NCBI GenBank assembly: GCA_033977485.1 | Contig: CM066993.1 | Coordinates: 26,898,001 to 26,962,000, forward strand | Length of the DNA stretch: 64,000 nucleotides | From: Hydrangea macrophylla | Lineage: Eukaryota; Streptophyta; Magnoliopsida; Cornales; Hydrangeaceae | Reading direction: 5' to 3' | Shown: one piece after another, positions 35,591 to 47,742 of the stretch | Layout: every line of letters begins with the position of its first letter | How positions within the stretch are numbered: the stretch's first letter is position 1 | The notes under the pieces: model-generated | Database searches by the model: none | Told to the model about the DNA's origin: nothing | Seen by the model: the letters and a program-made list of their open reading frames with translations, nothing else | Program-made: the position numbers and the translations under genes

Positions 35591-35692
35591 GAAGGGAAAA
35601 ATTAAGCGCACTCGACATGGATGAGAATTTTATGTGCTTATGTGTTTTGTGTGTTAGGATTAGGATTTTCATTTATTTGGCATATAGAGTAG

Positions 35693-35726
<34 letters not shown>

Positions 35727-35876
35727 ACACATGCATTGCATCCGTGTGACATATGAACTATTCATGAACATTTCACCAAGCATTTGCAATAAAATGAAAG
35801 TATGAAAATATAATAAAGAAGGAAAAAAAGAAAAAAATGAAAAAGAGAAGAATAAAAAAGGAGAGGAGAAAATAAC
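35591..35876 (+). other. Tat element T leader, third piece, with a CA microsatellite
   Basis: Noncoding. A (CA)n run occupies 35694-35730 with one interruption, and an A/G-rich stretch follows (35815-35872). The TRIM target duplication ATAAC is at 35872-35876. Confidence 0.6.
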
Positions 35877-36229
35877 TGTTGGCTTTATGGGAGCCAGCGA
35901 TCACCCTATGGACTCGCTACCACGTGTTTGCGTGGCATCGGTGCTTGACAGCCCATCCCGTTGGCGCTTTAACCGGCGCAGCCCCTCATGCCCACCTGGC
36001 ACTCAGTATAGGGCTCTGCGCTATCATGCGTATAAGGAAATAAAGTTGCGCCTTGACTATCAGCAATTACTTTGGGCGCAATGGTTAGTAGCTTGCAGAG
36101 CCTAGTGGGAGGTCGAGTGTTCGAGGCTTGTCGAATGCAGAAGCTGGCAACCATGGAAGGGCTGCTGGAGTGAAAGTCTTCACTCTCAGCAATTGCTTTT
36201 GGCCTAGTGGTAAGCGCTTGATCCTAACA
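35877..36229 (+). repeat. 5' LTR of TRIM
   Basis: 353 bp. Contains a tRNA-like module around 36071-36128, with GGGCGCAATGGTTAGTAGC resembling an A box and GTGTTCGAGGC resembling a B box. Confidence 0.94.
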
Positions 36230-36273
36230 AGTGGTATCAGAGCGAGGTCACGGGTTCGAGTCCCCCGGGTGTC
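36199..36273 (+). promoter_or_regulatory. tRNA-like A box / PBS / B box across the TRIM LTR-internal junction
   Basis: TGGCCTAGTGG (about 36200-36210) fits the pol III A-box pattern. GGTTCGAGTCC (36253-36263) matches the B-box consensus GGTTCGANTCC. GGG and CCC flanking the TTCGAGT loop could form a short T-arm. The primer binding site lies between them. This is tRNA-resembling sequence, not a tRNA gene I can call: I could not form a full cloverleaf. Confidence 0.55.
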
Positions 36274-36287
36274 GCTGGGGGGGAGAT

Positions 36288-36640
36288 TGTTGGCTTTATG
36301 GGAGCCAGCGATCACCCTATGGACTCGCTACCACGTGTTTGCGTGGCATCGGTGCTTGACAGCCCATCCCATTGGCGCTTTAACCGGCGCAGCCCCTCAT
36401 GCCCACCTGGCACTCAGTACAGGGCTCTGCACTATCATGCGTATAAGGAAATAAAGTTGCACCTTGACTAACAGCAATTGCTTTGGGCGCAATGGTTAGT
36501 AGCTTGCAGAGCCTAGTGGGAGGTTGAGTGTTCGAGGCTTGTTGAATGCAGAGGCTGGTAACCATGGAAGGGCTGCTGGAGTGAAAGTCTTCACTCTCAG
36601 CAATTGCTTTTGGCCTAGTGGTAAGCGCTTGATCCTAACA
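36288..36640 (+). repeat. 3' LTR of TRIM
   Basis: 353 bp, same length as the 5' copy, followed by target duplication ATAAC. Confidence 0.94.
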
Positions 36641-36757
36641 ATAACAATAACAAAATTCTTTGGAAAATCAAAAATTGATTAAAATAAAATGTGATTGTAG
36701 GTGAAAATAGATTCTGCTTTAAGTACAATTTAGTTTAGAGATTCCACAACAAGGCTA

Positions 36758-37402
36758 ATGAAAAGAGAAATCAACACCAACATTGGGGAGGTAGCAGAGT
36801 TAAGGGTAATGGTAGAATGACAGGCTGAGAACATAAACCGCATAATAGCTATGATTGAAGGAATGGCACGACAAGCGCTCGCAGCTAATCCACAAGTTAT
36901 TTATCATTCTCCAATAGTGAGAGAAGAGGATTGGTACGATGATCCTGATATGTAGAGGCTTGAAATACCACGAGCTAAAAGAGAAAAAATAGAGAAAGAA
37001 AAAGGCGAGAAAGAAAGGGTAATGGCCGAGAAAGTAGAAAAGCGTGAGAGGGTGGTCCGCAAGGCTCAGAGGATCGACACCTATTTGTTGGAATTAGAAG
37101 GATTGTATGAATGGGTGTGATAAAAACGACCTTCCAGTTTTAAGATGCCAATCTTTGACAAGTTTGATGGGACGGGGAATCCTCGTAGCCACATCAGGAT
37201 GTGTATTGGGGCCTTCCAGCCTAGTAGGCTAAGTACTACAATGATTGCTATTTTATTTCAACAAACCTTAACTGGGGCCGGGCCGCCTTGGCATGGTATC
37301 TTACGCTGGAGCCAAGCAAGACCCGAGTTTGGGAAGAAGTGGTGAAGTCATTTGTTGCGCGATACGAGTATAATCAAGATATAGATGTAATTTGGGACTT
37401 GG
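36758..37402 (+). pseudogene. Gag of Tat-like element T, broken and cut by element D
   Basis: From an ATG at 36758 the frame shows stops at 36818-36820, 36953-36955 and 37118-37123, but coding character continues between them: a coiled-coil-like Lys/Glu-rich stretch (about 36970-37080), then FDKFDGTGNPRSHIRM (from about 37151). That is the conserved start of the Tat/Ogre retrotransposon gag domain. The QQTLTGA block and, after a frameshift near 37275-37290, a segment ending ARYEYNQDIDV follow the usual gag order. At 37402 the frame is interrupted by the LTR of D, and its continuation is not found on the far side of D. The protein would have formed the capsid of T. Confidence 0.8.
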
Positions 37403-38119
37403 TGTCACTCCCCAGAGTAGCAAAATAAGGAAAATTTTTCATTTCTATTTTGGAATCGTAGGTCATGACAGATGATGGATCACTTGTCCTGTACTTAACT
37501 TAACATGTACCGAAAAATAGAGTATATAAAGCAACAAGGAAGATAATATTAAATATATTACAACCTCAATAATAATACATTGTCCTTTAATAAAATACCT
37601 TTACGGCACAATCTCCTTATTCATATTAAAAACATTATCCATATCCTTATTACAACTTTATTAAATTATTAAAGTAATGCTGCAAGCTTCTCTAGGTGGC
37701 ATAATCCTATTGTCCTGCATAACCATTTCCTGAACATTTTGGATGTCCAGGACAAAATAAATTCATCAGCTAATGAAAGTCGAGTGAGTATAATGAACGC
37801 ACAAGCAATGTATATGAAAGTACATTAACAGTTATTATAAATGTTTAGTACCTTAGAGTACAGTTAATCCATTATTCCAGTCATCACGTGATAATCATTA
37901 ATAACAGTTTGAGTAATGAATATTTAAGACCGTGCATGAACAATGAAACCGTCTCATCTCACTGACTCTTTTATCTTGATCCCAATCCCTTAACTCATTC
38001 GGTTCACCTAGAACCATCCGGCACAATGCCGTTAATTTAGAAGATCCGTCGATATGTTTGCCATATTTAGGGCGGCCTGGACGTACCTAGACATTCAAGG
38101 TTACAATAATAACCGGTAG

Positions 38120-38365
38120 AATACTTTAATTAATCTACCGTATCTGAAGCGGCTTGGAATAATTAAAGCTACCACAAGACTGACCTACCGTATAAAAAGC
38201 GGCCTGGGCTCACCCCTCTTAATTAATCTATAGTATCTACAATGGCCTGGAATAATTAAGGCTATCACAAGACTCTGACTAGCCTACTGGATCTCAAGCG
38301 GCCTGGGCTCAATCCTGCTTAATTAACCTATCGTATCAAAAGCGTCATGGGATAATTAAGGTTAC
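38120..38365. repeat. Tandem repeat block in element D LTR
   Basis: Roughly 50-60-bp units, each carrying CTACCGTATC-type, AGCGGCCTGG-type and TAATTAA sequences, repeated about five times with divergence. The corresponding block in the other LTR is near 55385-55635. Confidence 0.7.
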
Positions 38366-39087
38366 TCGTCCCGACATTTTCCCTTTACTCACTTCTCACA
38401 ATATATATGCTCACCAGACGACCCCTTTCAAACATGCTAACTTGACTATACAAATGCGTAACTTATTCATTTTCTCGTTATGTAAAGGTATCAGAGAGTA
38501 TATATTTTTCTTTAATATGGCAACAGATCTGTTTATATCTTGATTACTACAAATGGAAATCAGAGTGACGGATTCCTATTCTCATATAAAGTATTAGAGC
38601 TAATAAAAATATAATTATTACGAATTAAACAACTTAGTCCAGAAAAATCAACCGTTGACCCAGAATGGCCAAAATGGCTTAGTATAGTCAAAAATAAGAT
38701 TTTTGATTCAAGAGTTTAAAAGTCCCGCGAATAGTTCATCTATATCCCCATATATCAGATATGATTTTTAAGAAATTTTAAAAGGAAGGGAACTTAGTAA
38801 AATAATGCCCCAATATCATAAACTGTGCAAAATTTGGTAATTTTGCCTTCGGAGGGAAAGTTGACTTTTTATCTATCAGGAATTGATTTTTGAAAGTATT
38901 TTTTATTGAATCCAAATGGGCAGTATTTCGTTAATTACATTAATGACTTAAGTAAAATAATAAATGGAAGGGAGAAATGATTTACTTCTAAATGTCATGA
39001 ATGGAATTAACATGCAGTGAAAGCACTATCTAGTGAAACTGGAAGAAACTGCCAAGTGAAACAGATCATTTTGTCACTGAGGGGCGG

Positions 39088-39196
39088 GACCGGTCCTGGT
39101 CTTTTAGCAAGACCGGTCATGGTTGCAACTGGTCCTGATACTTATGCGGGACCGATCATGGTCATGACCGGTCCCGAGTATGTTTCGCGACCGGTC
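39088..39196. promoter_or_regulatory. GACCGGTC palindrome cluster in element D LTR
   Basis: Four perfect GACCGGTC sites (39088, 39111, 39166, 39189) plus degenerate ones. In the other LTR (about 56333-56405) there are fewer units and none is perfect; several changes are at the CpG. A TATA-like GAATATATAAG lies about 110 bp to the right, in plus orientation, which would be antisense to D's genes. Function is unknown. Confidence 0.55.
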
Positions 39197-40407
39197 CTGG
39201 GTTGTCTTCTTCCTCAGGACTGTACAGTTGCAGAGTATGTACGAGATTTTACCAATCTGAACAATATAGCAAGCACAATATACCATTCTCTTCGTTTTTC
39301 CATGGAGATTATGAATATATAAGTCTTGTTTGCCAATTCCTAATGTATCTCTACTTGTTTGCCAATTCCCAATTTACAGAAATTATTTTGGTTGAGTTTG
39401 GTGAGCCCACCATTTTTGTACCTTCAAAACTATATATATATATATGTGAATCTTTAAAATTGATACCCCAGGCTTGTACGCAATGTCTAATATTACATTA
39501 TAAGTGAGTCTGAGAGACTCACCGAGTGTTAGATAGAGCTGTGAGACTTGCCGAAGAAAGATGGAAATTCTATAATATAGGCTATGGCCTCTTTGAAGCT
39601 TGGAGAGCTTACTGTAATGATTCTATTTATGTTTTCCTTTCTTTTTGTCCAATTTGCAGATTGTATAAGTGACTGTGTGCTTGTGCTTGTGATTGAGTGA
39701 GGGGGATCAATGGAGTTTAGTATATGTGTGTGTGTATGATCATAGAAAGAGAGGGAGCAAATGGAGAAGGAGATGAGAGCTTTGGAGGGGAAGGACTAAA
39801 GAAATGCACATATAGTAAGTAATGCTAGGCTTGCAAAATGTAAGTCTGTGTGTGTGTGTGTGTCTCCATGAGTTACAAGGTGTGAACATATATGTAGGCA
39901 ACAATCAGTGTTGCAACTTGCAAATGGAAATAATTATTACGAATAACACAGCTGGGTTTAGAAGTGACTGTAATCAGTCACGCAAATAATATAGGTGGTT
40001 TGGTTAATCAGTTTGGTTCAGTTAGTCTAGTTAGGTTGGTCTGGGTAGTCTAGAAAAATACCCAAATAATTATTAGGGACCAAAAATGTAATCGATGTGA
40101 TTAATATTTTATTAATAGTTTTAATCCCAAATGATAGGGTAACTTAGGGGCACAGTCCTAAGCATAATTAATTAAATTAATATTACTAATGGTCACATAA
40201 TTATAATAATTCAACATAAGCATTTTAATTTTTTGGAAATAATATCATTATTAAAATAATACACCGTAGTAAAATGAAATGGTATTTGTATTAAATGTAA
40301 CAACATAGCTATTATTTATTTAAATAATACCATAACTAAAAATATAGTGACGAAATAAAATTGACATCTTATTTAATATTAGGGGCGCGAAAATACAGGT
40401 TGCTACA

Positions 40408-40424
40408 TCACTCCCCCCTTAATA
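40408..40424 (-). promoter_or_regulatory. Polypurine tract of element D
   Basis: On the minus strand, TTAAGGGGGGAGTGA directly precedes the 3' LTR start TGTAGCAACC. Position and composition fit the plus-strand priming site. Confidence 0.85.
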
Positions 40425-40451
40425 GAGATTTCGTCCCGAAATCTAAGGTGA

Positions 40452-43400
40452 CTAGTCTTGGAAAAACTCCAGGTACTTAGTTCTCATTTCTGATTCCAAT
40501 TCCCAGGATACTTCATTCTCACTGTGATACTTCCATTGAACTTTCACTAGAGGAATATCTTTGTTCCGCAGCTTCTTCATACTGTGATCCAGAATACGTA
40601 TAGGTCTCTCTTCATAGGTGACATTCTCAAGGATCTCAATGTCCTTGAAATCAATAGCATATGAAGGGTGTCCCTTGTATTCCCTCAACATACTAATATG
40701 AAAGAGATTATGTACTCCAGACATCTTTGGTGGTAACGCAAGTTGATAGGCTACTTTTCTAACGTGTTCCAGAATCTCAAATGGTCCAATGAAATGAGGT
40801 GACAAATCACCCCTCTTTTGACCAAATCGAACTACTCCCCGAATCAGTGATACCTTCAAAAGTATGTGATCTCCGACAGTGAACTCCTTATCCTTTCTAT
40901 GTTTATCTGCGTAGCTCTTCTGTCTACTCTGTGTGGCACGCATCATCTCTTTTACAACTATTATCTTTTCGTTGGTTTTTCTAACAAAGTCTGGTCCTAA
41001 CAGTTCTTTATCTTCAATTTCTGCCCAACAAAGCGGGGATCGACATGGTCGTCCATACAATGCTTCAAATGGAGCCATCCCTATGCTTGAATGGTAACTG
41101 TTGTTGTAAGCAAATTTGATCAATGGAAGATGTGTTTCCCAAGAACTTTCAAAGTCTATAACACATGCCCTGAGCATATCCTCCATAACCTGACGGGTGC
41201 GTTCAGTCTATCCATTGGTTTGTGGATGGAAAGCAGTACTCAAACTTAATGAAGTCCCCAAAGCTTCTTGAAGGCTTTCCCAGAATCCTAAAGTAAACCG
41301 TGAATCACGATCGGATACGATAGACACTGGTATTCCACGGAGTCGTACAACTTGTTGAATGTACATCCTACTCATCTTCTCCACTGAATAAGTCATGCTG
41401 TAAGAAATAAAGTGAGTAGACTTCGTCAAACGATCCACAATTACCCAAATAGCATCGTGGTGGTGTTGTGTTCAAGGCAATCCAACTACAAAATCCATGG
41501 TGATATGTTCCCATTTCCAACCTGGAATAGGTAGGGGTTGCAGAAGTCCTAAGGGTGTTTGATGTTTGGCTTTCACTTGTTGACTAGTCAAACACTTAGA
41601 CACGAACTCGGCTACATCCTTTTTCATTCCTTCCCACCAGAAATTTCTCTTCAGATCCTTATACATTTTAGTTCCTCCTGGATGAACTGTCAATCTTGAC
41701 CTATGACCTTCTTCGAGAATATCCTTCCTTAGACCATTCGTGTTGGTTACACATAATCTATTTCTGCACCGGAGTGCTCCACTAGTCCCAATTTTCCATT
41801 CCTCTGGGTCCTTTGCCGACATTTTTTTGAAACCATAGTTGAAGATCGGCGTCTTTCTGTTGTGCTTCCAAAATACGATTTATAAGTGTTGGTTGCACTA
41901 CAAGGCATCCAAAGTGTTACCCTTCACTTTCTGTAGAAACCTAAACATCGAATTCAGCTATAATTTCTAAAGCTTTCCATTATCTAACCATTAAAGATGC
42001 AACTATATCTCGAGGTTTCCCACTTAAGGCATCTGCGACTACATTAGCTTTACTAGGGTGGTATTCTAATGTGAAGTCATAGTCCTTAATCAATTCCATC
42101 CATCGGCGTTGCCTCAGATTCAACTCTTTCTGAGTAAACAAATACTTCAGACTCTTGTGATTGGAGAATAAATCAAACTTCTCTCCATATAGATAGTGTC
42201 CAGATCTTGAGAGCAAATACTACAATTGCCAATTCCAAATCATAAGTTGGGTAGTTCAATTCATTTGGCTTCAACTGCCTCGTCCCATACGTAATAACCT
42301 TACCATCTTGTATAAGTACACATCCCAACCCTTGATACAATGCATCACTGAAAATAGAGAACTTCTTGCCATTTCTTGGTATTGCTAATACTGGCGCTAT
42401 GGTGAGTCTTGCTTTCAATTCCTGAAAAGCCTGCTCCCGCTTATCATTTCATTCAAACTTTACATCCTTCTTATTCAAACCAATCAGAGGAGCTACTATC
42501 TTCGAAAATCCTTCTACGAATCTTTGATAAATAACCTATGAGTCCAAGAAAACTTCTTACTTCTGTAGGATTGGTTGGTCGAGTCCAATTTAAAACAGCA
42601 TCAGTCTTTGATGAATCCACTGTGATTCCTTGTTGTGAGATCACATGCCCTAGAAATTTCACCTCTTGTACCCAAAACACACACTTACTGAACTTCGCAT
42701 TTAAGTGATGACTTTGAAGTGTATGCATTGCGATTCGCAAGTGTTGTTTATGTTCCTCATTAGTCTTTGAATAGATCAAGATGTCATCAATGAAGACTAT
42801 GATGAATTGATCCAAGTAAGGCTTGAACACTCTGTGCATCAGATCCATGAACACTGCCAGGGCATTAGTTAATCCAAACGACATTACCAAAAACTCACAA
42901 TGAGCGTACCTTAGTCTGAAAGCTATCTTTGGTACATCTTCGAGTCGTACGAGTAACTGATGGTATCCTGATCGTAGATCTATCTTGGAAAAGATCATAA
43001 CTCCTTGAAATTGATCAAATAGATCGTCTATTTGAGGTAGAGGATATTTATTCTTGATAGTGACTTTGTTCAACTCTTTGTAGTCGATGCACAATCGAAG
43101 TGATTCGTCCTTCTTCTTTACAAATAACACTGGTGCTCCCCAGGGTGATGTACTTTGAAGAATAAATCCCAGATCTTCAAGTTCTTGAACTTGTTTCCTT
43201 AGTTCCAGCATTTTCATAGGTGCCATTCTGTAAGGTGCTTTGGATATTAGGATAGTGTTAGGCACTAGATCAATGCAGAAATCGATCTCTCTCTTAGGTG
43301 GTAACCCAGAGATATCCTGAAAAACATCCTCAAAGTCTTTGACAATGGGTATCGATGAGATATCCACTTCCATACCAACAACCTTGATGTTAGCTAAACA

Positions 43401-44546
43401 ATTGGCGATGAACGTATCAATCATAGGGTTATACTAGAATTCAAAAGGTTGACCTCCAAGTACTAAAAAAGTAATACTTATCTTAACACAGTCCAACTTA
43501 GTGTGATACTTAGTGAGCCAGTCGATTCCTAATATCACATCAAATTCCTTCATTGATAGGACAACCAAATTAGCTGTAAGATTCTGATTCTCTAGGTGTA
43601 CAGGGAAATTCTTGCATATATGTTTTAGTGCGACAATAGCCCCTAATGGTGAGACAATATTCAAAGCTATGTCTAAATACATTTGGAAGAATTTTGGCAG
43701 CAATAAAAGAGTGTGTGGCACCCATGTCAAATAAGACTTTCACACGATGATTATAAAGTGTTAAAGTACCTTCCATGACTTGCTGCTCTAGCTGTTCTTC
43801 ATATTGGGTTCCTTCATACCCAACTTCATCATAACCACCTTTTTTATATCCTGTGGCATTGAGAATGATTGTATTCAGTTGGGCCTATCCCTTTTGACCA
43901 TTGCTTCCTCCTTTGGGGGCACGACAACGTTGGCTGATGTGACCAGTCTTGCCATAGTTATATCACGCTACATCCTGATGACCATTGTGCCTTGGTGCCT
44001 TACAGTCTCGAGATATGTGACTGGGTATACTATAATTAAAATAATTATTGGTTCTCCCTCCTGCACCTGATTGTAGATGAGTCTGATATGGAGCTGGGCG
44101 AGGTTTTTGGTTTCCATCAAAAGTCCTCTTCTAACCTTGACTGCGATATGGCTGTCTGTTCCCAAAATTACACTTTTGCGGTGGGCGGAAGTCAAATTGC
44201 TTGTGGTTTGATCGCATGTCTTCTTCCAGTTCGGTGGCTAGTTCCACAAGAGATTCGAATGTCTTGTCCAAGTGCCTAATAGTCATGCGACGAATAGGCA
44301 GTGCTAACCCTTGATTATATTTTTGGATTTTCTTTTCCTTCGAGTCCACTATGTGTGGAGCAAATCGGGATAGCCTCTCGACTAAGTGGTGTACTCTTGT
44401 ACAGACTTGTTTCCTTGGATCAGGTCCACGAATTCCCTTTCATGTTTGTGCCTCTCGGTCACCGAGAAATAATTCTCCGAGAATTTCTTTCTGAAAGTAA
44501 TCCATGTCATAGCTTTGACAGCATCATCTCCTATGGTGGCTTTCAC
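40452..44546 (-). pseudogene. Element D gag (3' part) and pol, chromovirus type
   Basis: Minus strand, broken by stops and frameshifts. In order: gag remainder continuing exactly from 53245 across the A4 insertion; a decayed CCHC knuckle (Y-N-Y-GKTGHISQRC near 43940); aspartic protease with DMGATHSFI (DSG changed to DMG, near 43735); reverse transcriptase with LRSGYHQ and the catalytic FIDD box (near 42790); RNase H (about 42418-41980, split by a frameshift); integrase with HHCC region, TMDFVVGLP, SDRDSRF and a TER glutamate block preceded by a stop in the NGQTER position (near 41210). The C-terminus has YEERPIRILDHSMKKLRN and VKVQWKYHSENEVSWE, a chromodomain-like module typical of the Tekay/Del clade, known to target insertion to heterochromatin. 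It ends FFQD-stop at 40452. It cannot be functional. Confidence 0.92.
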
Positions 44547-46054
44547 TGTTGGGTTTGTGCTCTCAAACCATTACTTTATATATGAGACATTGACATTTTA
44601 ATATATGGATATCAGCTTCACATTTAGTTATGTATGTTTCTTTCATGAGATGATTGTTATCCTTAAGTATCATAGTAAGTAATTTGTGTATGTATGAGAT
44701 ACATACAAGTGAGATACGAATTACTATTCTTTGTTACTTAGAATGTGTCACAGTGGATGATGAGACTGGATATCTCATCAGGTTTACACTGTAGCATGAT
44801 TAACTACCATTGGATGGAATGATTAATCTCAATCACTAGAGTTTAACTCTTAGTTAACATGCTAGTGCTTATAGTACATTGACGGACCTGAGTTTTCCTA
44901 TTGATACTCAAGACTGTCAATCAGTCGATAGGAACTCATAACTTGTATAATGTATGTGTTCTTAATCTTGAGACGATTATGAACACAGACTATGAATATG
45001 GCTGCTTTGACTTACCAATCAGTGAGGTCTATAGAAGATCAACACCTGGGTATCTTGGGTATGTCATATTCATAGGGTTGTGAACATATATTGTCAAGAC
45101 AGAATCTACCCTCTGTTTCAGAGTAAGCATTCCTTTGAGAATGTCACCAAGTCGATTACTGAGTACTGCAGTCTTGTTGATAAGAGTTATCAACATGTTT
45201 GGTAATCATGAGAGGTGAATGGGACTCAAGGAATACAAGAAGTAATCATGATTCAGGTTGACGGTAACAGTTATCCGACTACCTGAATATGATTACGAAT
45301 GCTGAAGGTTGAGGGACATTAGTACAACATACAAGTCTAGTTATCACTTCAGATATGTTCTTTTGCGTTGGAGTTCAGTTATCGTTTTATAGTGGAGTAA
45401 ATGTTAACTGACCAGTTAGTTAGTTTGTTGATCAAAGAGTTTGGTCACGGTAATTAACAAACTGGTATGAGCCAACAATAAAGAGCCTTAGAGGTCCCAC
45501 TCTTAACTTCGCCAGGATACTTAGAAAGACACATGAGGAAGTTGTCAAGACAAGTTCGATCGATTGAAGTATGTTCGATCGATTGAAGTCTTGGCAGTCT
45601 CGATCGATCGAGAATGGTTCGATCGATCGAAGGTTCGATCGATCGAAGATCTTCGATCGCTCGAAGTCTAGGTCGATTCTGGAAATCTATAAATAGGACA
45701 ACTGCGTTCTGGAAAAGGAGTTCATCATTTTAGAAAGTCAGAAGCTGCAGAAACTATTTTTAGAGCCCCAAACCTTCTTTTTCCTCTCTATTAGAGATCC
45801 CACCATCTCTAGTCTCTTCGGCAAGCATCCGCAGGAGACATAAGGGTGAAGACAACCTAGTGGAGGCTACTGCATCACCGAGGAAGAAGAAGAAAATCAT
45901 AATTGGGTTCAAGACACTAAGGTATAACTCTTGTCCCCTCTTGTGCGCATCTATGGAATTAACGAGTAGTAGATCATGGGCTACCATTAAGTTTTTATAA
46001 CTTGAGTTTTTCGCTGCGCGTTTAAACTTTTAACTTAAATCGGTTTTTCCATCA
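44547..46054 (+). repeat. 5' LTR of copia A4
   Basis: 1508 bp, TGTTGGG...TTTTTCCATCA. A palindrome cluster (45555-45666) includes three adjacent near-perfect TCGATCGATCGA units, followed by TATAAATAG (45688-45696). Confidence 0.95.
45555..45666. promoter_or_regulatory. TTCGATCGATCGAA palindrome array upstream of copia A4 TATA box
   Basis: About six units in 112 bp, from TTCGATCGATTGAA through CTCGATCGATCGAG, TTCGATCGATCGAA (twice) and TTCGATCGCTCGAA. The array ends about 20 bp before CTATAAATAG. The same arrangement is seen in every family A LTR in the window. A promoter role is inferred from position. Confidence 0.65.
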
Positions 46055-47742
46055 ATTGGTATCAGAGCCACGCTCGTTTGGATCTATAGATGCGTTTTGG
46101 AACACTATTTTGATTGGCATGTTGATTGTAGAACTGTTTTCAAAACTGCATCGTCACAGATCTGTTTCTGCAGTGTCATCGCAGCAGAGTACAAATCTGT
46201 GATTGCATAGGATGCAAGGCGGGTTCGATCGAACATTCTCTGTACTCAAGCGATCGAACAGGTTTCGATCAATCGAAACCTTCTGGTGTTCGATCGATCG
46301 AATAGAGTTAGATCGATCGAGACAGATTCTTTGTCAGGTTCTCTATTTCACATTTTAAAGTGTTTTTGAAGTTAAATACTTTAATTTTAAAATATTCTAT
46401 AAAATTTTCAAATCATTATGTGAAACAGACTATTCAAGCAATTGAACAGTGTTCAATCGATCGAAGGTTCGAGTGATCGAACGGTCTTCGATCGATCGAA
46501 TTGTGACAGAGAAGTAAGATGTTGTTTTAAGTTCTAATTCAGTATGTAAAGAGTTTATATACTGTGTGAATCAATTAAGTGTTCCAATAGTTACATATAT
46601 TTGTTATGTATGTATGGATGCGTGTACGACTAACCCTTTTGCAGCTAGATTAGTCGCTATCTCCCATGGCACCAAGTCATTTGAATATTTTGTATTTAAA
46701 TTATTTGAGATTGGTGCATGTTGTAATTTAAGTTTGGTTTGGTTTTTAGGCATATGTAAAGGGCGCTGCGACTTCAATCCTATGAAAAGGAAAATCGTAC
46801 CGGTTTCCCTAGCCTTTTATTGTATTTTGTTGTTGCTATTTCTATTTCTAGATAAATTGTAAGCTTCAAAAGAAGCATAGGACAAATGTAATAGAATTAG
46901 AAAATCCATGAAGATGGAGCAAGGAGCCGTTGTCCATGAAGATGGAGCTGGAGGCGATCAAACCAAAAGGAGGTTCTATGGAGATAGAGCCATGGGAGAT
47001 AGAGGCATTGTTTGGATGTCTTTATTTTTAATTTTAGCTTTTTGTTTTATGTGCTTGGTTTGTGATTGGCATTTAATTATATTGTTACTACTTGCATGCA
47101 CGTAAAACAAGTTTTCTAAAATAAAATTCAAAAACCATTTCAACGCATTAGTAAACATTGGATGTTTATGGGTAATGTGTGGAAACATTTTTTAAAAGCA
47201 AAATCCTTAATTTTTAAATCTAGTGGGAGAGGGTCTTATTAATAAACACCCACGATCTTCCATTAACGGTTCACTGTAAGATGAGTGGTGTATTCTGTGT
47301 CACCTCGTCAGGGGTGATCATTCCATACGGAGGGTGCATGACTCATTAGTTACTAGATGCGAACTTCCTTTGATAGAATCAATCAGACGTGTTAGAGGGT
47401 GACCACCACACGGAGGCGCTACTTGAGACGATTGTGATTGGATCCTAGTTAATGGTACACACTAGCTAAACTATGGATAAGGGATCCCATACGGGGCATT
47501 ATTCAGAAGCTTAGAGATCAAATAGGTTCGGGAGTCATAACTTATTTTGCAAGAGTTGCATAGCGAACAAGTCATGATTAATCGAAAGATCGAACATTGA
47601 CCACCACACGGAGGCTTTATTCTTTCATTTCATTATTCCGGCGACTTTGTTTTAAAATAAGAGTTTTAAGGATTCTTTTATTTTAAACTGACAAATTCTG
47701 ATATCCATATTTATTTTGTTTGTTTGATTTTCAGTAATCATA
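46055..47742 (+). other. 5' leader and primer binding site of copia A4
   Basis: The PBS TGGTATCAGAGCC is at 46057-46069. A second palindrome array lies at 46224-46325 and 46434-46500. CCACACGGAG-type repeats (the reverse complement of the CTCCGTGTGG motif) occur near 47324, 47403, 47484 and 47603 on this strand. There is no credible ORF over the 1.7-kb leader. Confidence 0.88.

Larger units (their letters stand above)
35877..36640 (+). mobile_element. TRIM: 764-bp terminal-repeat retrotransposon in miniature
   Basis: Two 353-bp direct repeats (35877-36229 and 36288-36640) start TGTTGGCTTT and end ATCCTAACA. They flank only 58 bp of internal sequence, which contains a PBS (TGGTATCAGAGC, 36232-36243) and a purine tract (GGGGGGGAGAT, 36277-36287). 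The 5-bp duplication ATAAC (35872-35876 / 36641-36645) proves insertion as a unit. The two LTRs differ at only a handful of positions by eye, so insertion is fairly recent. There is no coding capacity; the ORFs overlapping it are fortuitous. The unusual point is a set of tRNA-like A-box and B-box sequences, both inside the LTR and across the LTR/PBS junction. Confidence 0.95.
37403..40407 (-). repeat. 3' LTR of element D
   Basis: 3005 bp. In plus reading it runs TGTCACTCCCC...GGTTGCTACA, homologous to 54667-57713. It holds a tandem-repeat block (about 38120-38365) and a GACCGGTC palindrome cluster (39088-39196). Confidence 0.9.

Noticed and set aside
36199..36273. A tRNA gene
   Set aside because: A and B boxes are present, but I could not form an acceptor stem or a full cloverleaf, and the segment is the TRIM LTR/PBS junction.
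35887..36565. Several ORFs of 60-110 codons on both strands
   Set aside because: They lie across the TRIM LTRs and are repeated with them; TRIMs do not code for protein and no domain is seen.
45760..45987. Minus-strand 75-aa ORF
   Set aside because: It lies across the copia A4 LTR on the non-transcribed strand, with no domain.
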